A DNA stretch of 64,000 nucleotides. It comes from Roseateles_B flavus. Lineage in GTDB: Bacteria; Pseudomonadota; Gammaproteobacteria; Burkholderiales; Burkholderiaceae_C. A program made the position numbers and the translations under genes. This document shows positions 43,631-52,200 of the stretch, piece by piece (the stretch's first letter is position 1; each line of letters begins with the position of its first letter). The notes beneath the pieces were generated by a model. The model ran no database searches and was not told where the DNA came from. It was given only the letters and a program-made list of their open reading frames with translations. The stretch is taken from the NCBI RefSeq assembly GCF_039872765.1, contig NZ_JBDPZC010000001.1, forward strand, positions 1,054,001 to 1,118,000, in the 5' to 3' direction.

Positions 43631-43975
43631 TCAGCTCTTGGGCTGGGTCTGCGCCGGCTGGGTCTGGGTGCTGGCCGCCGGTGCCGGGCTGGCCTTGGGG
43701 GCGGGCGCCGGCGGGGTCGTGGCCTGCGGGGTGGCAGCCGGGGTCGCAGCAGTCGCGGCGGGGGTGCTCGCCGTCGCGGTGCTGGCCTTCTCAGAAGCCA
43801 CGCCTGCCTGTTGAGTGGGCTGCGCACTTTCGGTGCTAGCAGAGCTGGTGGCGGCCTTCGCGGCGCTCACGGTGGCAGCCGGTGCTGCGCTCGTCCCTGG
43901 TGCTTGCTGGGCCGTCGCGACGGCGGCGATCAGGGCCAGCATCGTGGGGATCAGTGCAGTCTTCAGTGCTTTCAT
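43631..43975 (-). CDS. Secreted Ala/Thr/Pro-rich small protein
   Basis: A 114-residue protein with a signal peptide (ALIPTMLALIAAVATA). The mature part is Ala, Thr, Ser, Pro and Gln only, with no cysteine, aromatic or charged cluster. It lies 65 bases upstream of the His-rich gene on the same strand and has a similar design, so the two look like paralogues or a pair. It could be a spacer or a cell-surface glycosylated stalk. Function unknown. Confidence 0.55.
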   Translation of the reverse strand: MKALKTALIPTMLALIAAVATAQQAPGTSAAPAATVSAAKAATSSASTESAQPTQQAGVASEKASTATASTPAATAATPAATPQATTPPAPAPKASPAPAASTQTQPAQTQPKS

Positions 43976-44110
43976 CTGGGGGCTCCAGGGTTGGTGAACT
44001 TGTGCCTCCACAACGAGGCCTGGAACGCGGCAGTTGACGGTCCCTCGCGCAATTTCAAAGCGTTACAACTCTGTTGCGAATCTGCTGCAGCGCCTGCCGC
44101 CGGGCGGACC

Positions 44111-44126
44111 AGGGGTCAGGTCTTGC
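44111..44126 (-). repeat. Dispersed 16-base motif, copy 4 (first 15 bases exact)
   Basis: On the minus strand GCAAGACCTGACCCC plus one differing base, in the gap between the secreted-protein pair and ggt. Confidence 0.7.
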
Positions 44127-44181
44127 CTTTTCCGGCTGGTGTCACCGGATGCCAGAATCGCCGCCAGCACAGGAGACCGGC

Positions 44182-45807
44182 ATGACGCATTCCTTTGATT
44201 GGCACAACCCCTACGCCAGCACGCGCAACCCCGTGTTCGCGCGCAATGTGGTGTCGACCTCCCACCCGCTGGCCGCACAGGCGGGCCTGCGCATGCTGGC
44301 GGCGGGCGGCAATGCGGTGGATGCGGCCGTGGCCTGCGCCGCGGTGATGACGCTGGTGGAGCCCTGCAGCAACGGCCTGGGCTCGGATGCCTTCTGCATC
44401 CTCTGGGACGGGCAGCGCCTGCATGGGCTCAATGCCTCCGGCCCCGCGCCCCAGGCCTGGACGCCCGACCACATCCGCCGCAAGTACGGCTGCACGGGCG
44501 ACGTCATGCCCAGGCGCGGCTGGGGCGGCGTGACCGTGCCGGGTGCCGTGGGCGCCTGGATGGCGCTGAGCGAACGCTTCGGCCGCCTGCCCTTCGAGGA
44601 CCTGATGGCGCCGGCCATCGAGATCGCCGAGCGCGGCTACGCAGTGCCCGTCATCGTGCAGGGCAAGTGGGCCCTGGCTGCCGCGCTGGAGGAGTTGACG
44701 AGCCAGCCCGGCTACGCTGAGGCCTTCCTGCCGCGCGGCCGGGCGCCCGCGGTGGGCGAGCTCTTCCGCTTTCCCGGTGCTGCCCGCAGCCTGCGCCTGA
44801 TTGCGAAGACCAGGGGCGAGGCCTTCTACCGTGGCGAGATCGCCGCCGCGCTGGCCGCCTTCTCACGCGAGACCGGCGGGGACCTGACCGAGGCCGACAT
44901 GGCCTCGTTCAGTCCGCAGTGGGTCGACCCCATCCAGCAGCGCCATGCCGGCCACGAGCTGCACGAGATCCCGCCCAACGGCCAGGGCATCGCGGCCCTC
45001 ATCGCGCTGGGCATCCTGCAACACACCGGCTACCGCGACCACGGGGCTGACGAGGCCGCCGGCCTGCACCTGCAGATCGAGGCCATGAAGCTGGCCTTTG
45101 CCGATGTCTACCGCTACGTGGCCGAGCCCGCCGCCATGGACCGCAGCGTCGAGGCCCTGCTGGACCCGCGCTACCTCGCCGGCCGCGCCGCGCTGATCGA
45201 CCCGCAGCGGGCGCAGGACTTCAAGCCCGGCAACCCGGTCCGGGGCGGCACCATCTACCTCACCGCGGCGGACGAGCGCGGCATGATGGTCAGCTTCATC
45301 CAGAGCAACTTCATGGGCTTCGGCTCTGGCCTGGTGCTGCCGGGCTACGGTGTCTCGCTGCAGAACCGCGGGCATTGCTTCACGCTGGCGGACGGCCACC
45401 CCAACCAGGTGGCGCCGGGCAAGAGGCCCTTCCACACCATCATCCCGGCCTTCCTGACCCGCGAAGGCCAGGCGCAGATGAGCTTCGGCGTGATGGGCGG
45501 CAACATGCAGCCCCAGGGCCATCTGCAGACCCTGGTCCGCATGCTGGACCACGGCCAGCAGCCGCAGGCCGCCTGCGACGCGCCGCGCTGGCGCTTCAAT
45601 GCCGGCCGCTCCCTCAACGTGGAGCCGCACATGGCGCCAGCCACCATCGCCGCGCTGGCGCAGCGGGGCCACGAGATCGGCGACATCCACGACAGCTACC
45701 AGGACTTCGGCGCCGGCCAGTTCATCTGGCGCCTGGGCGACCCGGCGGTCGAGGGCTACGCGGCCGCCAGCGATCCGCGGCGCGACGGCGCGGCCGTGGG
45801 CTTCTGA
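44182..45807 (+). CDS. ggt: Gamma-glutamyltransferase family protein (YwrD-like)
   Basis: A 541-residue Ntn-hydrolase that transfers or hydrolyses gamma-glutamyl groups of glutathione or related amides. The precursor should self-cleave before the nucleophile Thr in RGGTIYLTAAD, giving large and small subunits. Other blocks are LRMLAAGGNAVDAAVA near the N-terminus and GFGSGLVLPGYGVSLQNRG. There is no signal peptide, unlike classic periplasmic Ggt, and the nucleophile motif differs from TTHYS, matching the YwrD-like subfamily. AGGAGA precedes the ATG. The physiological substrate is uncertain. Confidence 0.9.
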   Translation: MTHSFDWHNPYASTRNPVFARNVVSTSHPLAAQAGLRMLAAGGNAVDAAVACAAVMTLVEPCSNGLGSDAFCILWDGQRLHGLNASGPAPQAWTPDHIRRKYGCTGDVMPRRGWGGVTVPGAVGAWMALSERFGRLPFEDLMAPAIEIAERGYAVPVIVQGKWALAAALEELTSQPGYAEAFLPRGRAPAVGELFRFPGAARSLRLIAKTRGEAFYRGEIAAALAAFSRETGGDLTEADMASFSPQWVDPIQQRHAGHELHEIPPNGQGIAALIALGILQHTGYRDHGADEAAGLHLQIEAMKLAFADVYRYVAEPAAMDRSVEALLDPRYLAGRAALIDPQRAQDFKPGNPVRGGTIYLTAADERGMMVSFIQSNFMGFGSGLVLPGYGVSLQNRGHCFTLADGHPNQVAPGKRPFHTIIPAFLTREGQAQMSFGVMGGNMQPQGHLQTLVRMLDHGQQPQAACDAPRWRFNAGRSLNVEPHMAPATIAALAQRGHEIGDIHDSYQDFGAGQFIWRLGDPAVEGYAAASDPRRDGAAVGF

Positions 45808-45874
45808 GCTGCGGGCCCCTGACCATCGGCACTGCAGGAACAGGGGACATTGTGCGAAGCTCGGCCGCCTGTGC

Positions 45875-45904
45875 TTGTGGTGCCCCGAGGGCCGCTGCTA
45901 GCAT
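45875..45904 (+). promoter_or_regulatory. Candidate promoter for the MFS-GNAT unit
   Basis: TTGTGG (45875-45880), 18 bases, and the extended -10 TGCTAGCAT (45896-45904). Transcription would start near 45911, giving a ~215-base leader that contains a short reading frame and alternative hairpins. Confidence 0.5.
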
Positions 45905-45938
45905 CCACGGACTCCCCACCTCTCCAGCAGGACGCCCC

Positions 45939-46031
45939 ATGACCAAGCTGCTCGACCGCACCCGACGACGCACTCGCCGTGCGGCCTCGGCGCGTCCGTG
46001 CGTGCCGGGGCGAGGTTGCGTGCCGGTCTGA
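45939..46031 (+). CDS. Short Arg-rich reading frame in the MFS leader
   Basis: A 30-codon frame (MTKLLDRTRRRTRRAASARP, then a Cys- and Pro-containing end) that starts 28 bases after the predicted transcription start. CAGGA is at suitable distance upstream. It contains two Cys and a third of its residues are Arg. It may be a leader peptide whose translation affects downstream folding. Conservation is unknown; chance is possible. Confidence 0.35.
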   Translation: MTKLLDRTRRRTRRAASARPCVPGRGCVPV

Positions 46032-46067
46032 CTCGGCCCCCGCGCAGCCATTTTTCCTATCCTGCAG

Positions 46068-46095
46068 GCCCGCCCATCCGCGGGCAGACGCCCGC
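46068..46095 (+). promoter_or_regulatory. Mutually exclusive hairpins in the MFS leader
   Basis: Three segments in a row: GCCCGC (46068-46073), GCGGGC (46080-46085) and GCCCGC (46090-46095). The middle one can pair with either neighbour, the geometry of an attenuator. The MFS ribosome binding site (GGAGA, 46115-46119) follows 20 bases later. Confidence 0.4.
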
Positions 46096-46124
46096 GCCAC
46101 GAGCGCCGGCCATCGGAGACTTTC

Positions 46125-47495
46125 ATGCAAGCCCAAGCCACTGGCTGGCTGGACCGGATCAAGCAAGCCCTGACCCTCCCCGAGGGCGATCTGCTGCGCG
46201 ACCGGGTGTACCGCCGGCTCTGGACCTCCATCCTGATCAGCTCCCTCGGCGGGCAGATCACCCTGCTCGCGCTGCCCCTGACGGCCGCCGTGCTGCTCAA
46301 TGCCACGCCCACGCAGATGGGGCTGCTGACCTCCATGGAGATCGTGCCCTTCGTGCTGTTCTCGCTGCCGGGCGGTGTGTGGCTGGACCGCGTGCGCAAG
46401 CTGCCGGTCTACATCGTCGGCGAGGCCGTGCTGGGCCTGGCCGTGGGCACCGTGCCCGTGGCCGCCTGGATGGGCTGGCTCACGATGAGCTGGCTCTATG
46501 TGGTCGGTTTCATCCTCGGGACCATCTACACGATTGCCGGCAGCGCTGCGCAGATCGTGCTGACCCAGGTCGTCACCCGTGACCGCCTGGTGGAAGCGCA
46601 CGCCAAGAACGCGCTGGCCTCGTCCGGCGCCGAGGTGGTGGGCCCGGGCATCGCCGGGGCGCTGATCAAGCTGCTGGGCGCGCCCTTGGCCCTGGCGGCG
46701 GACGCCTGCCTGGTGATGGTCTCCGCGCTGATCCTGCGCGGCATCCGTGTGCGCGAGGAGCTGCACCACGTCTCGGGCGCCGACTTCTGGCGCGACCTCA
46801 AAGCCGGCGTGCGCTTTGTCCGCCACCAGCAGCTGCTGGTGGCCCTGGCCTGCGCCGTGGGCGGGTGGCAGTTCTTCTACAACGCCGCGCTGGTGGTGCA
46901 GATCCTCTTCGCCACGCGCACGCTGGGCCTGTCCGGCGAGACGGTGGGCCTGTGCTACGTCGCCCTGGGCGCGGGCACGGTGATCACCAGCGTGCTGGGT
47001 CACCGCATCAGCAAGCGCCTGGGACCCGGCCCCAGCCTGATCGGCGGCTTCGCGGTCTGCGGCCTGGGCTGGCTGACGCTGGGCCTGGCGCCGGTCGGCG
47101 CCCTGGGCGTGGCGGCCTTCGCGGCCATGCTCTTCGCCTTTGGTGTCGGGGCGGTGCTCATCTTCATCAACTTCCTGTCGCTGCGCCAGGCGGTCACGCC
47201 CGCGCCCCTGCTGGGTCGCATGACCAGCACCATGCGCTGGCTGATCCTCATCCCCGCCGGCCCCGGGGCCCTGCTGGGCGGCTGGCTGGGCGAGCACGTG
47301 GACCTGCGCGCCTCGCTGCTGTTCGCCGGCATCGGCGGTCTGCTGCTGAGCGCGCTGGTGTGGCGCCTGGGCACGATCCGCAACGTGGCGGTGCTGCCGG
47401 TGCTGCAGGACCTGGGGACTGAGTCCACCCTCGGTGCGGAGGCCCAGCCGGGCCTGCTGCCCGAGGTGGGCGCGCAGGGGGCGGCGGCCAAATGA
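46125..47495 (+). CDS. MFS transporter, drug/siderophore exporter-like
   Basis: A 456-residue inner-membrane transporter with about 12 hydrophobic segments. It has SLPGGVWLDRVRK (the loop 2-3 motif, G-x-x-x-D-R-x-x-R/K type) and the pattern seen in the EntS/MFS_3 group of exporters. The C-terminal tail beyond residue 425 is soluble and Ala/Gly-rich. The next gene, a GNAT acetyltransferase, overlaps by four bases, so export and acetylation may serve one compound. Substrate unknown. Confidence 0.87.
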   Translation: MQAQATGWLDRIKQALTLPEGDLLRDRVYRRLWTSILISSLGGQITLLALPLTAAVLLNATPTQMGLLTSMEIVPFVLFSLPGGVWLDRVRKLPVYIVGEAVLGLAVGTVPVAAWMGWLTMSWLYVVGFILGTIYTIAGSAAQIVLTQVVTRDRLVEAHAKNALASSGAEVVGPGIAGALIKLLGAPLALAADACLVMVSALILRGIRVREELHHVSGADFWRDLKAGVRFVRHQQLLVALACAVGGWQFFYNAALVVQILFATRTLGLSGETVGLCYVALGAGTVITSVLGHRISKRLGPGPSLIGGFAVCGLGWLTLGLAPVGALGVAAFAAMLFAFGVGAVLIFINFLSLRQAVTPAPLLGRMTSTMRWLILIPAGPGALLGGWLGEHVDLRASLLFAGIGGLLLSALVWRLGTIRNVAVLPVLQDLGTESTLGAEAQPGLLPEVGAQGAAAK

Positions 47496-48103
47496 GTGAC
47501 GCAGCGATGAACGCCACGCCCGCTCCCACCGTGCCGCCGCGGGTCCTGCTCAAGGTGCCCGAGGAGTTGAGCAGCGAACGCCTGGTGCTGCTGTCCGCCC
47601 GCGCGGGCCTGGGCCAGGCCGTGTGCGCCGCGGTGGTGGAGTCCTTCGAGCAGCTCAAGCCCTGGATGCCCTGGTGCCAGGAGCCCCCCACGGTGGAGGG
47701 CATGGAGGCGGTGATGCGCCAGATGCAGGCCCGCTTCATCCTCCGCGAAGACCTCTGCTACTACTTCTTCCGCCGGGGCGAGGACGGCCGCCCCGGCCGC
47801 CTGCTGGGCGGCTGCGGTCTGCACCGCATGGACTGGGACCTGCGCCGCTTCGAAATCGGCTACTGGGTGCGCAGCACGGCCCAGGGGCAGGGCTATGTCA
47901 GCGAGATGGTCCAGCTGCTGGGCCGCCTGGCCTTCGAGCAGCTGCGGGCGCGGCGCCTGGAGATCCGCTGCGACGCCCGCAATGCCCGCAGCCGGGCCGT
48001 GGCCGAGCGCAACGGCTTCACGCTCGAGGCGGTGCTGCGCCACGCCATGCTGGGCGTGGACGGCGAGCCGGCGGACCAGTGCGTCTACACGCGTTGGCCC
48101 TGA
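47492..48103 (+). CDS. GNAT acetyltransferase, RimJ/RimL-like
   Basis: A 203-residue N-acetyltransferase. The N-terminal SERLVLLSAR fits the RimJ/RimL family, with GYWVRSTAQGQGYVSE as the acetyl-CoA loop and RRLEIRCDARNARSRAVAERNGF as the typical C-terminal motif. Relatives acetylate ribosomal proteins, amino acids or antibiotics. ATGA coupling to the MFS gene suggests a joint detoxification or export role (inference). Confidence 0.88.
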   Translation: MSDAAMNATPAPTVPPRVLLKVPEELSSERLVLLSARAGLGQAVCAAVVESFEQLKPWMPWCQEPPTVEGMEAVMRQMQARFILREDLCYYFFRRGEDGRPGRLLGGCGLHRMDWDLRRFEIGYWVRSTAQGQGYVSEMVQLLGRLAFEQLRARRLEIRCDARNARSRAVAERNGFTLEAVLRHAMLGVDGEPADQCVYTRWP

Positions 48104-48113
48104 GGCCTTGGCC

Positions 48114-48863
48114 TCAGCGGGCCGGGTCGAGGCGGTCCACGGCGTCGGTGATCAGTCCGTCCAGGCCGTCGGCGCGCAGGCGCTGGGCCGTCGCCTCGTC
48201 ATTGACCGTATAGACCAGGGCCCGCATGCCGGCCGCATGGAGGGTCTCGATCCGCGCCCGGTCCATCAGCCGGTAGTTGGTGATGACGGCGCAGCAGCCC
48301 AGGGCCTGCGCTTCGGTGAGCCAGCTGTCGCGGTGCTGGTCCAGCAGCAGGGCGCGGCGCTCGTCCGGGGCACTGCTGCGCAGGCCCTCCAGGGCCTCGG
48401 GCTGAAAGGAGCTGAAGACCGGCCGCAGGCGCTGGCCCTTCCACAGCCGTGTCACCTCGCGGCCCAGCACCTCGCCGGTCTGGCGGGCCTGGCCTGGGTT
48501 GGGCTTGAGCTCGATGTTGATCGCGAGCTGGTTGGCGATCAGGAAGGCCGCGATGGCCTCCAGCGAGGCGATGGGCTCGCCCGCGTGGTGCAGGCTGTGC
48601 CAGCCGCCGGCGTCCAGTCTGGAGAGCTGACTCCAATCCAGCGCCCCGGCGGGCCCGTGGCCGCTGCTGGTGCGGTCCAAGTCATCGTCATGCAGCAAGA
48701 AGGGCACGCCGTCCCGCGAAAGCTTGAGGTCGCACTCGAAGGCCTGGTAGCCGAAACCGGCGCCGGCCCGGAAGGCGGCCAGGGTGTTCTCCGGCGCCAG
48801 GCGTCCGGCACCGCGGTGGGCGATCCAGAAGGGCAGGGGCCAGGGGGTGGAGGCTGGGTTCAT
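48114..48863 (-). CDS. ugpQ: Glycerophosphodiester phosphodiesterase
   Basis: A 249-residue cytoplasmic enzyme that hydrolyses glycerophosphodiesters to glycerol 3-phosphate and an alcohol. Motif block IAHRGAGRLAPENTLAAF carries the catalytic His and the conserved Arg/Glu. ECDLKLSRDGVPFLLHDD provides the metal-binding acidic residues and the second catalytic His, and INIELKP follows. There is no signal peptide, so it is UgpQ-like rather than periplasmic GlpQ. It is convergent with the MFS-GNAT unit (10 bases between stops). Confidence 0.94.
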   Translation of the reverse strand: MNPASTPWPLPFWIAHRGAGRLAPENTLAAFRAGAGFGYQAFECDLKLSRDGVPFLLHDDDLDRTSSGHGPAGALDWSQLSRLDAGGWHSLHHAGEPIASLEAIAAFLIANQLAINIELKPNPGQARQTGEVLGREVTRLWKGQRLRPVFSSFQPEALEGLRSSAPDERRALLLDQHRDSWLTEAQALGCCAVITNYRLMDRARIETLHAAGMRALVYTVNDEATAQRLRADGLDGLITDAVDRLDPAR

Positions 48864-49227
48864 GGCGGCGCTGCGGTGAAGTGCTGTCCCATTCTGCAGG
48901 CTCAGCGCCCGGGCTGAACAGCCCCGTGCCTCCAGGGGCGATGCCTTCGGCGGCGACTGTGCGCATGGTGCACTGCGGTAGGATTCAGGCCCGATGCCAA
49001 GTCAGGGCGCGCGGCTCCCATGCGGAGCGGCTGCCTCTGTGCCGGCGCCGGGCCATCGGGCGCGATCCGCCCGGGGCCTCGGCGGGGTGGGTCGGGAAAA
49101 GGGCGCAGGCGCCTGTCCATGTGGGCCTCCGGGCCGGGCAAGACCTGACACCCACGTTCCAGCCACGCCCGGGGCGGCCTCGCAGCCGCCGCGGACAACC
49201 CAGGGCCCCCGGGAGGGCCCGGACGCC
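48864..49227 (+). other. Spacer between ugpQ and the FAD/Fe-S dehydrogenase
   Basis: A 364-base divergent gap with no visible gene. It holds a possible -10 (TAGGAT, 48979-48984), an imperfect copy of the dispersed motif, and a strong ribosome binding site (GGGAGGG) before the ATG at 49228. Confidence 0.4.
49138..49154 (+). repeat. Dispersed motif, copy 5 (one inserted base)
   Basis: GCAAGACCTGACACCCA differs from GCAAGACCTGACCCCA by one extra A. It lies 74 bases before the dehydrogenase start. Confidence 0.5.
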
Positions 49228-52200
49228 ATGAATGCACCGCATCCCCTGATGCCCGAGATCCTGGACCCTGTCGTCGCGCACGAGGCTCCCCGCCTGCGCG
49301 AGATTCCCTACAACTACACCTCCTTCTCCGACCGCGAGATCGTGATCCGCATCCTGGGCGCCCGCGCCTGGGACCTGCTGAACTCGCTGCGCGAGGAGCG
49401 CCAGACGGGCCGCTCCGCCCGCATGCTCTATGAGGTGCTGGGTGACGTCTGGGTGGTGCAGCGCAATCCCTATCTGCAGGACGACCTGCTGGACAACCCG
49501 CGCCGCCGCGGCCAGCTGATCGAGGCCCTGCACCACCGCCTGCATGAGGTCGAGCGCCGTCGCAAGCCCGAGGCCGACCCGCAGCGCGATGCCTCCGTGG
49601 GCGAGCTGCTGCAGCTCGCCGGTCAGGCCGTGCGCCAGTTCGCGGAGCAGTTCGAGGAGGTGGCCGAGCTGCGCCGCCGCGCCACCAAGGTCCTGGGCAA
49701 GCACACGGCCAAGGACAACATCAAGTTCGACGGCCTCTCCCGCGTGGCCCACGTGACGGACGCCACCGACTGGCGCGTCGAGTACCCCTTCGTCGTGCTG
49801 ACCCCGGACAGCGAGGCCGAGATGGCGCGCCTGGTCAAGGCCTGCATCGAGCTGGGCCTGACCATCATCCCGCGTGGGGGCGGCACCGGCTACACCGGCG
49901 GCGCCGTGCCGCTGGTGTGGAAGAGCGCGGTCATCAACACCGAGAAGCTCGAGGCCCTGCGCGGCGTCGAGATGGTCCAGCTGCCGGGCCTGGACAGGCC
50001 CGTGGCCACCGTGTTCAGCGAGGCGGGCGTGGTGACGCAGCGCGTGTCCGACCTCGCCGAGCAGCATGGCTTCGTCTTCGCCGTGGACCCGACCAGCGCC
50101 GAGGCCTCCTGCGTGGGCGGCAACATCGCGATGAACGCGGGCGGCAAGAAGGCCGTGCTGTGGGGCACCGCGCTGGACAATCTCGCCAGCTGGAAGATGG
50201 TGACGCCCGAGGCCAAATGGCTGGAGGTGATCCGCCTGAACCACAACCTGGGCAAGATCCATGACGTCGAGATTGCCAGCTTCGAGCTGCGCTACTACGA
50301 CGCCTCGGGCAAGAAGCTCGAGCGCACCGAGCGCCTGGACATCCCCGGCCGGACCTTCCGCAAGGAGGGCCTGGGCAAGGACGTCACCGACAAGTTCCTG
50401 GCCGGCCTGCCCGGCATTCAGAAGGAAGGCTGCGACGGTCTGATCACCAGCTGCCGCTGGGTCGTGCACCGCATGCCCAAGCATGTGCGCACGGTCTGCC
50501 TGGAGTTCTTCGGCAATCCCAAGGAGTGCGTGCCCTCCATCGTGGACATCAAGGACTTCATGTTCGCGGAGGCCAAGCATGAAGGCGGGGCCATCCTCGC
50601 GGGCCTCGAGCACCTGGATGACCGCTACCTCAAGGCCGTGGGCTACTCGACCAAGAGCAAGCGTGGCGGCCTCCCGAAGATGGTGCTGATCGGCGACATC
50701 GTCGGCGACGACGAGGACCGCGTGGCCCGCGCCACCAGCGAGGTCGTGCGCCTGGCCAACGGCCGTTCGGGCGAGGGCTTTATCGCCGTCTCGGCCGATG
50801 CGCGCAAGAAGTTCTGGCTGGACCGCAAGCGCACCGCCGCCATCTCCAAGCACACCAACGCCTTCAAGGTGAACGAGGACGTGGTGATCCCGCTGCCCCG
50901 CATGGGCGAGTACACCCTGGGCATCGAGCGCATCAATATCGAGCTCTCCTTGCGCAACAAGCTGGCGCTGGTGGAGCGGCTGAAGGTCTTCTTCCGCCAG
51001 GAGCGCCTGCCCCTGGGCAAGACCGACGACGCCAGCGAGATCCCCAGCGCCGAGCTGCTGGAAGACCGCGTGCAGCAGGCCCTCGCGCTGCTCGACGAGG
51101 TGGGTGCGCTGTGGCAGGGCTGGAAGGACGGCCTGGACGTGGTCCAGCCGGACAGCGGCCGCAGCTTCTTCGACCAGCTCCAGGACAAGAGCCTGCGCGC
51201 CTCCTGGAAGACGCAGATCTTCAAGCCTCTGCAGTCCGTGTTCGCCGGCGCGGCCTTCGCCGACATCCTGACCGAGTGCAAGCGCATCCACCAGGAAGTG
51301 CTCAAGGGCCGCGTCTGGGTGGCCCTGCACATGCATGCCGGCGACGGCAATGTGCACACCAACATCCCGGTGAACTCCGACAACTACGAGATGCTGCAGA
51401 CCGCGCACGAGGCGGTGGGCCGCATCATGAAGCTGGCGCGCTCGCTGGACGGCGTGATCTCGGGCGAGCACGGCATCGGCATCACCAAGCTGGAGTTCCT
51501 CACCGATGAGGAGCTGGCCGACTTCGCCCAGTACAAGGCCGATGTCGACCCCGAAGGCCGCTTCAACAAGGGCAAGCTGCTGCGCCCCAATGCCAGCACG
51601 CATGGCACCTTCGCGGACCTGACCAATGCCTACACGCCCAGCTTCGGGCTGATGGGGCATGAGTCGCTGATCATGCAGCAGAGCGACATCGGCGCCATCA
51701 GCGAGAGCGTCAAGGACTGCCTGCGCTGCGGCAAGTGCAAGCCCGTGTGCGCCACCCACGTGCCGCGAGCCAACCTGCTCTACAGCCCGCGCAACAAGAT
51801 CCTCGCCACCTCGCTGCTGGTCGAGGCCTTCCTGTACGAGGAGCAGACCCGCCGCGGCGTTTCCATCAAGCACTGGGAGGAGTTCGAGGACGTCGCGGAC
51901 CACTGCACGGTGTGCCACAAGTGCGCGACGCCCTGCCCGGTGAAGATCGACTTCGGCGACGTCACCATGAACATGCGCAACCTGCTGCGCAAGATGGGCC
52001 AGAAGAGCTTCCGCCCCGGCAATGCCGCGGCCATGTTCATGCTCAACGCCACCAACCCCGAGACCATCAAGATGGCCCGCACGGCCATGGTGGGCGTGGG
52101 ATTCAAGGCGCAGCGCTTCGCGCATGACCTGCTCAAGGGACTGGCCCGCAAGCAGACCGAGGCGCCGCGCGCCACGGTGGGCACCGCACCCGTCAAGGAG

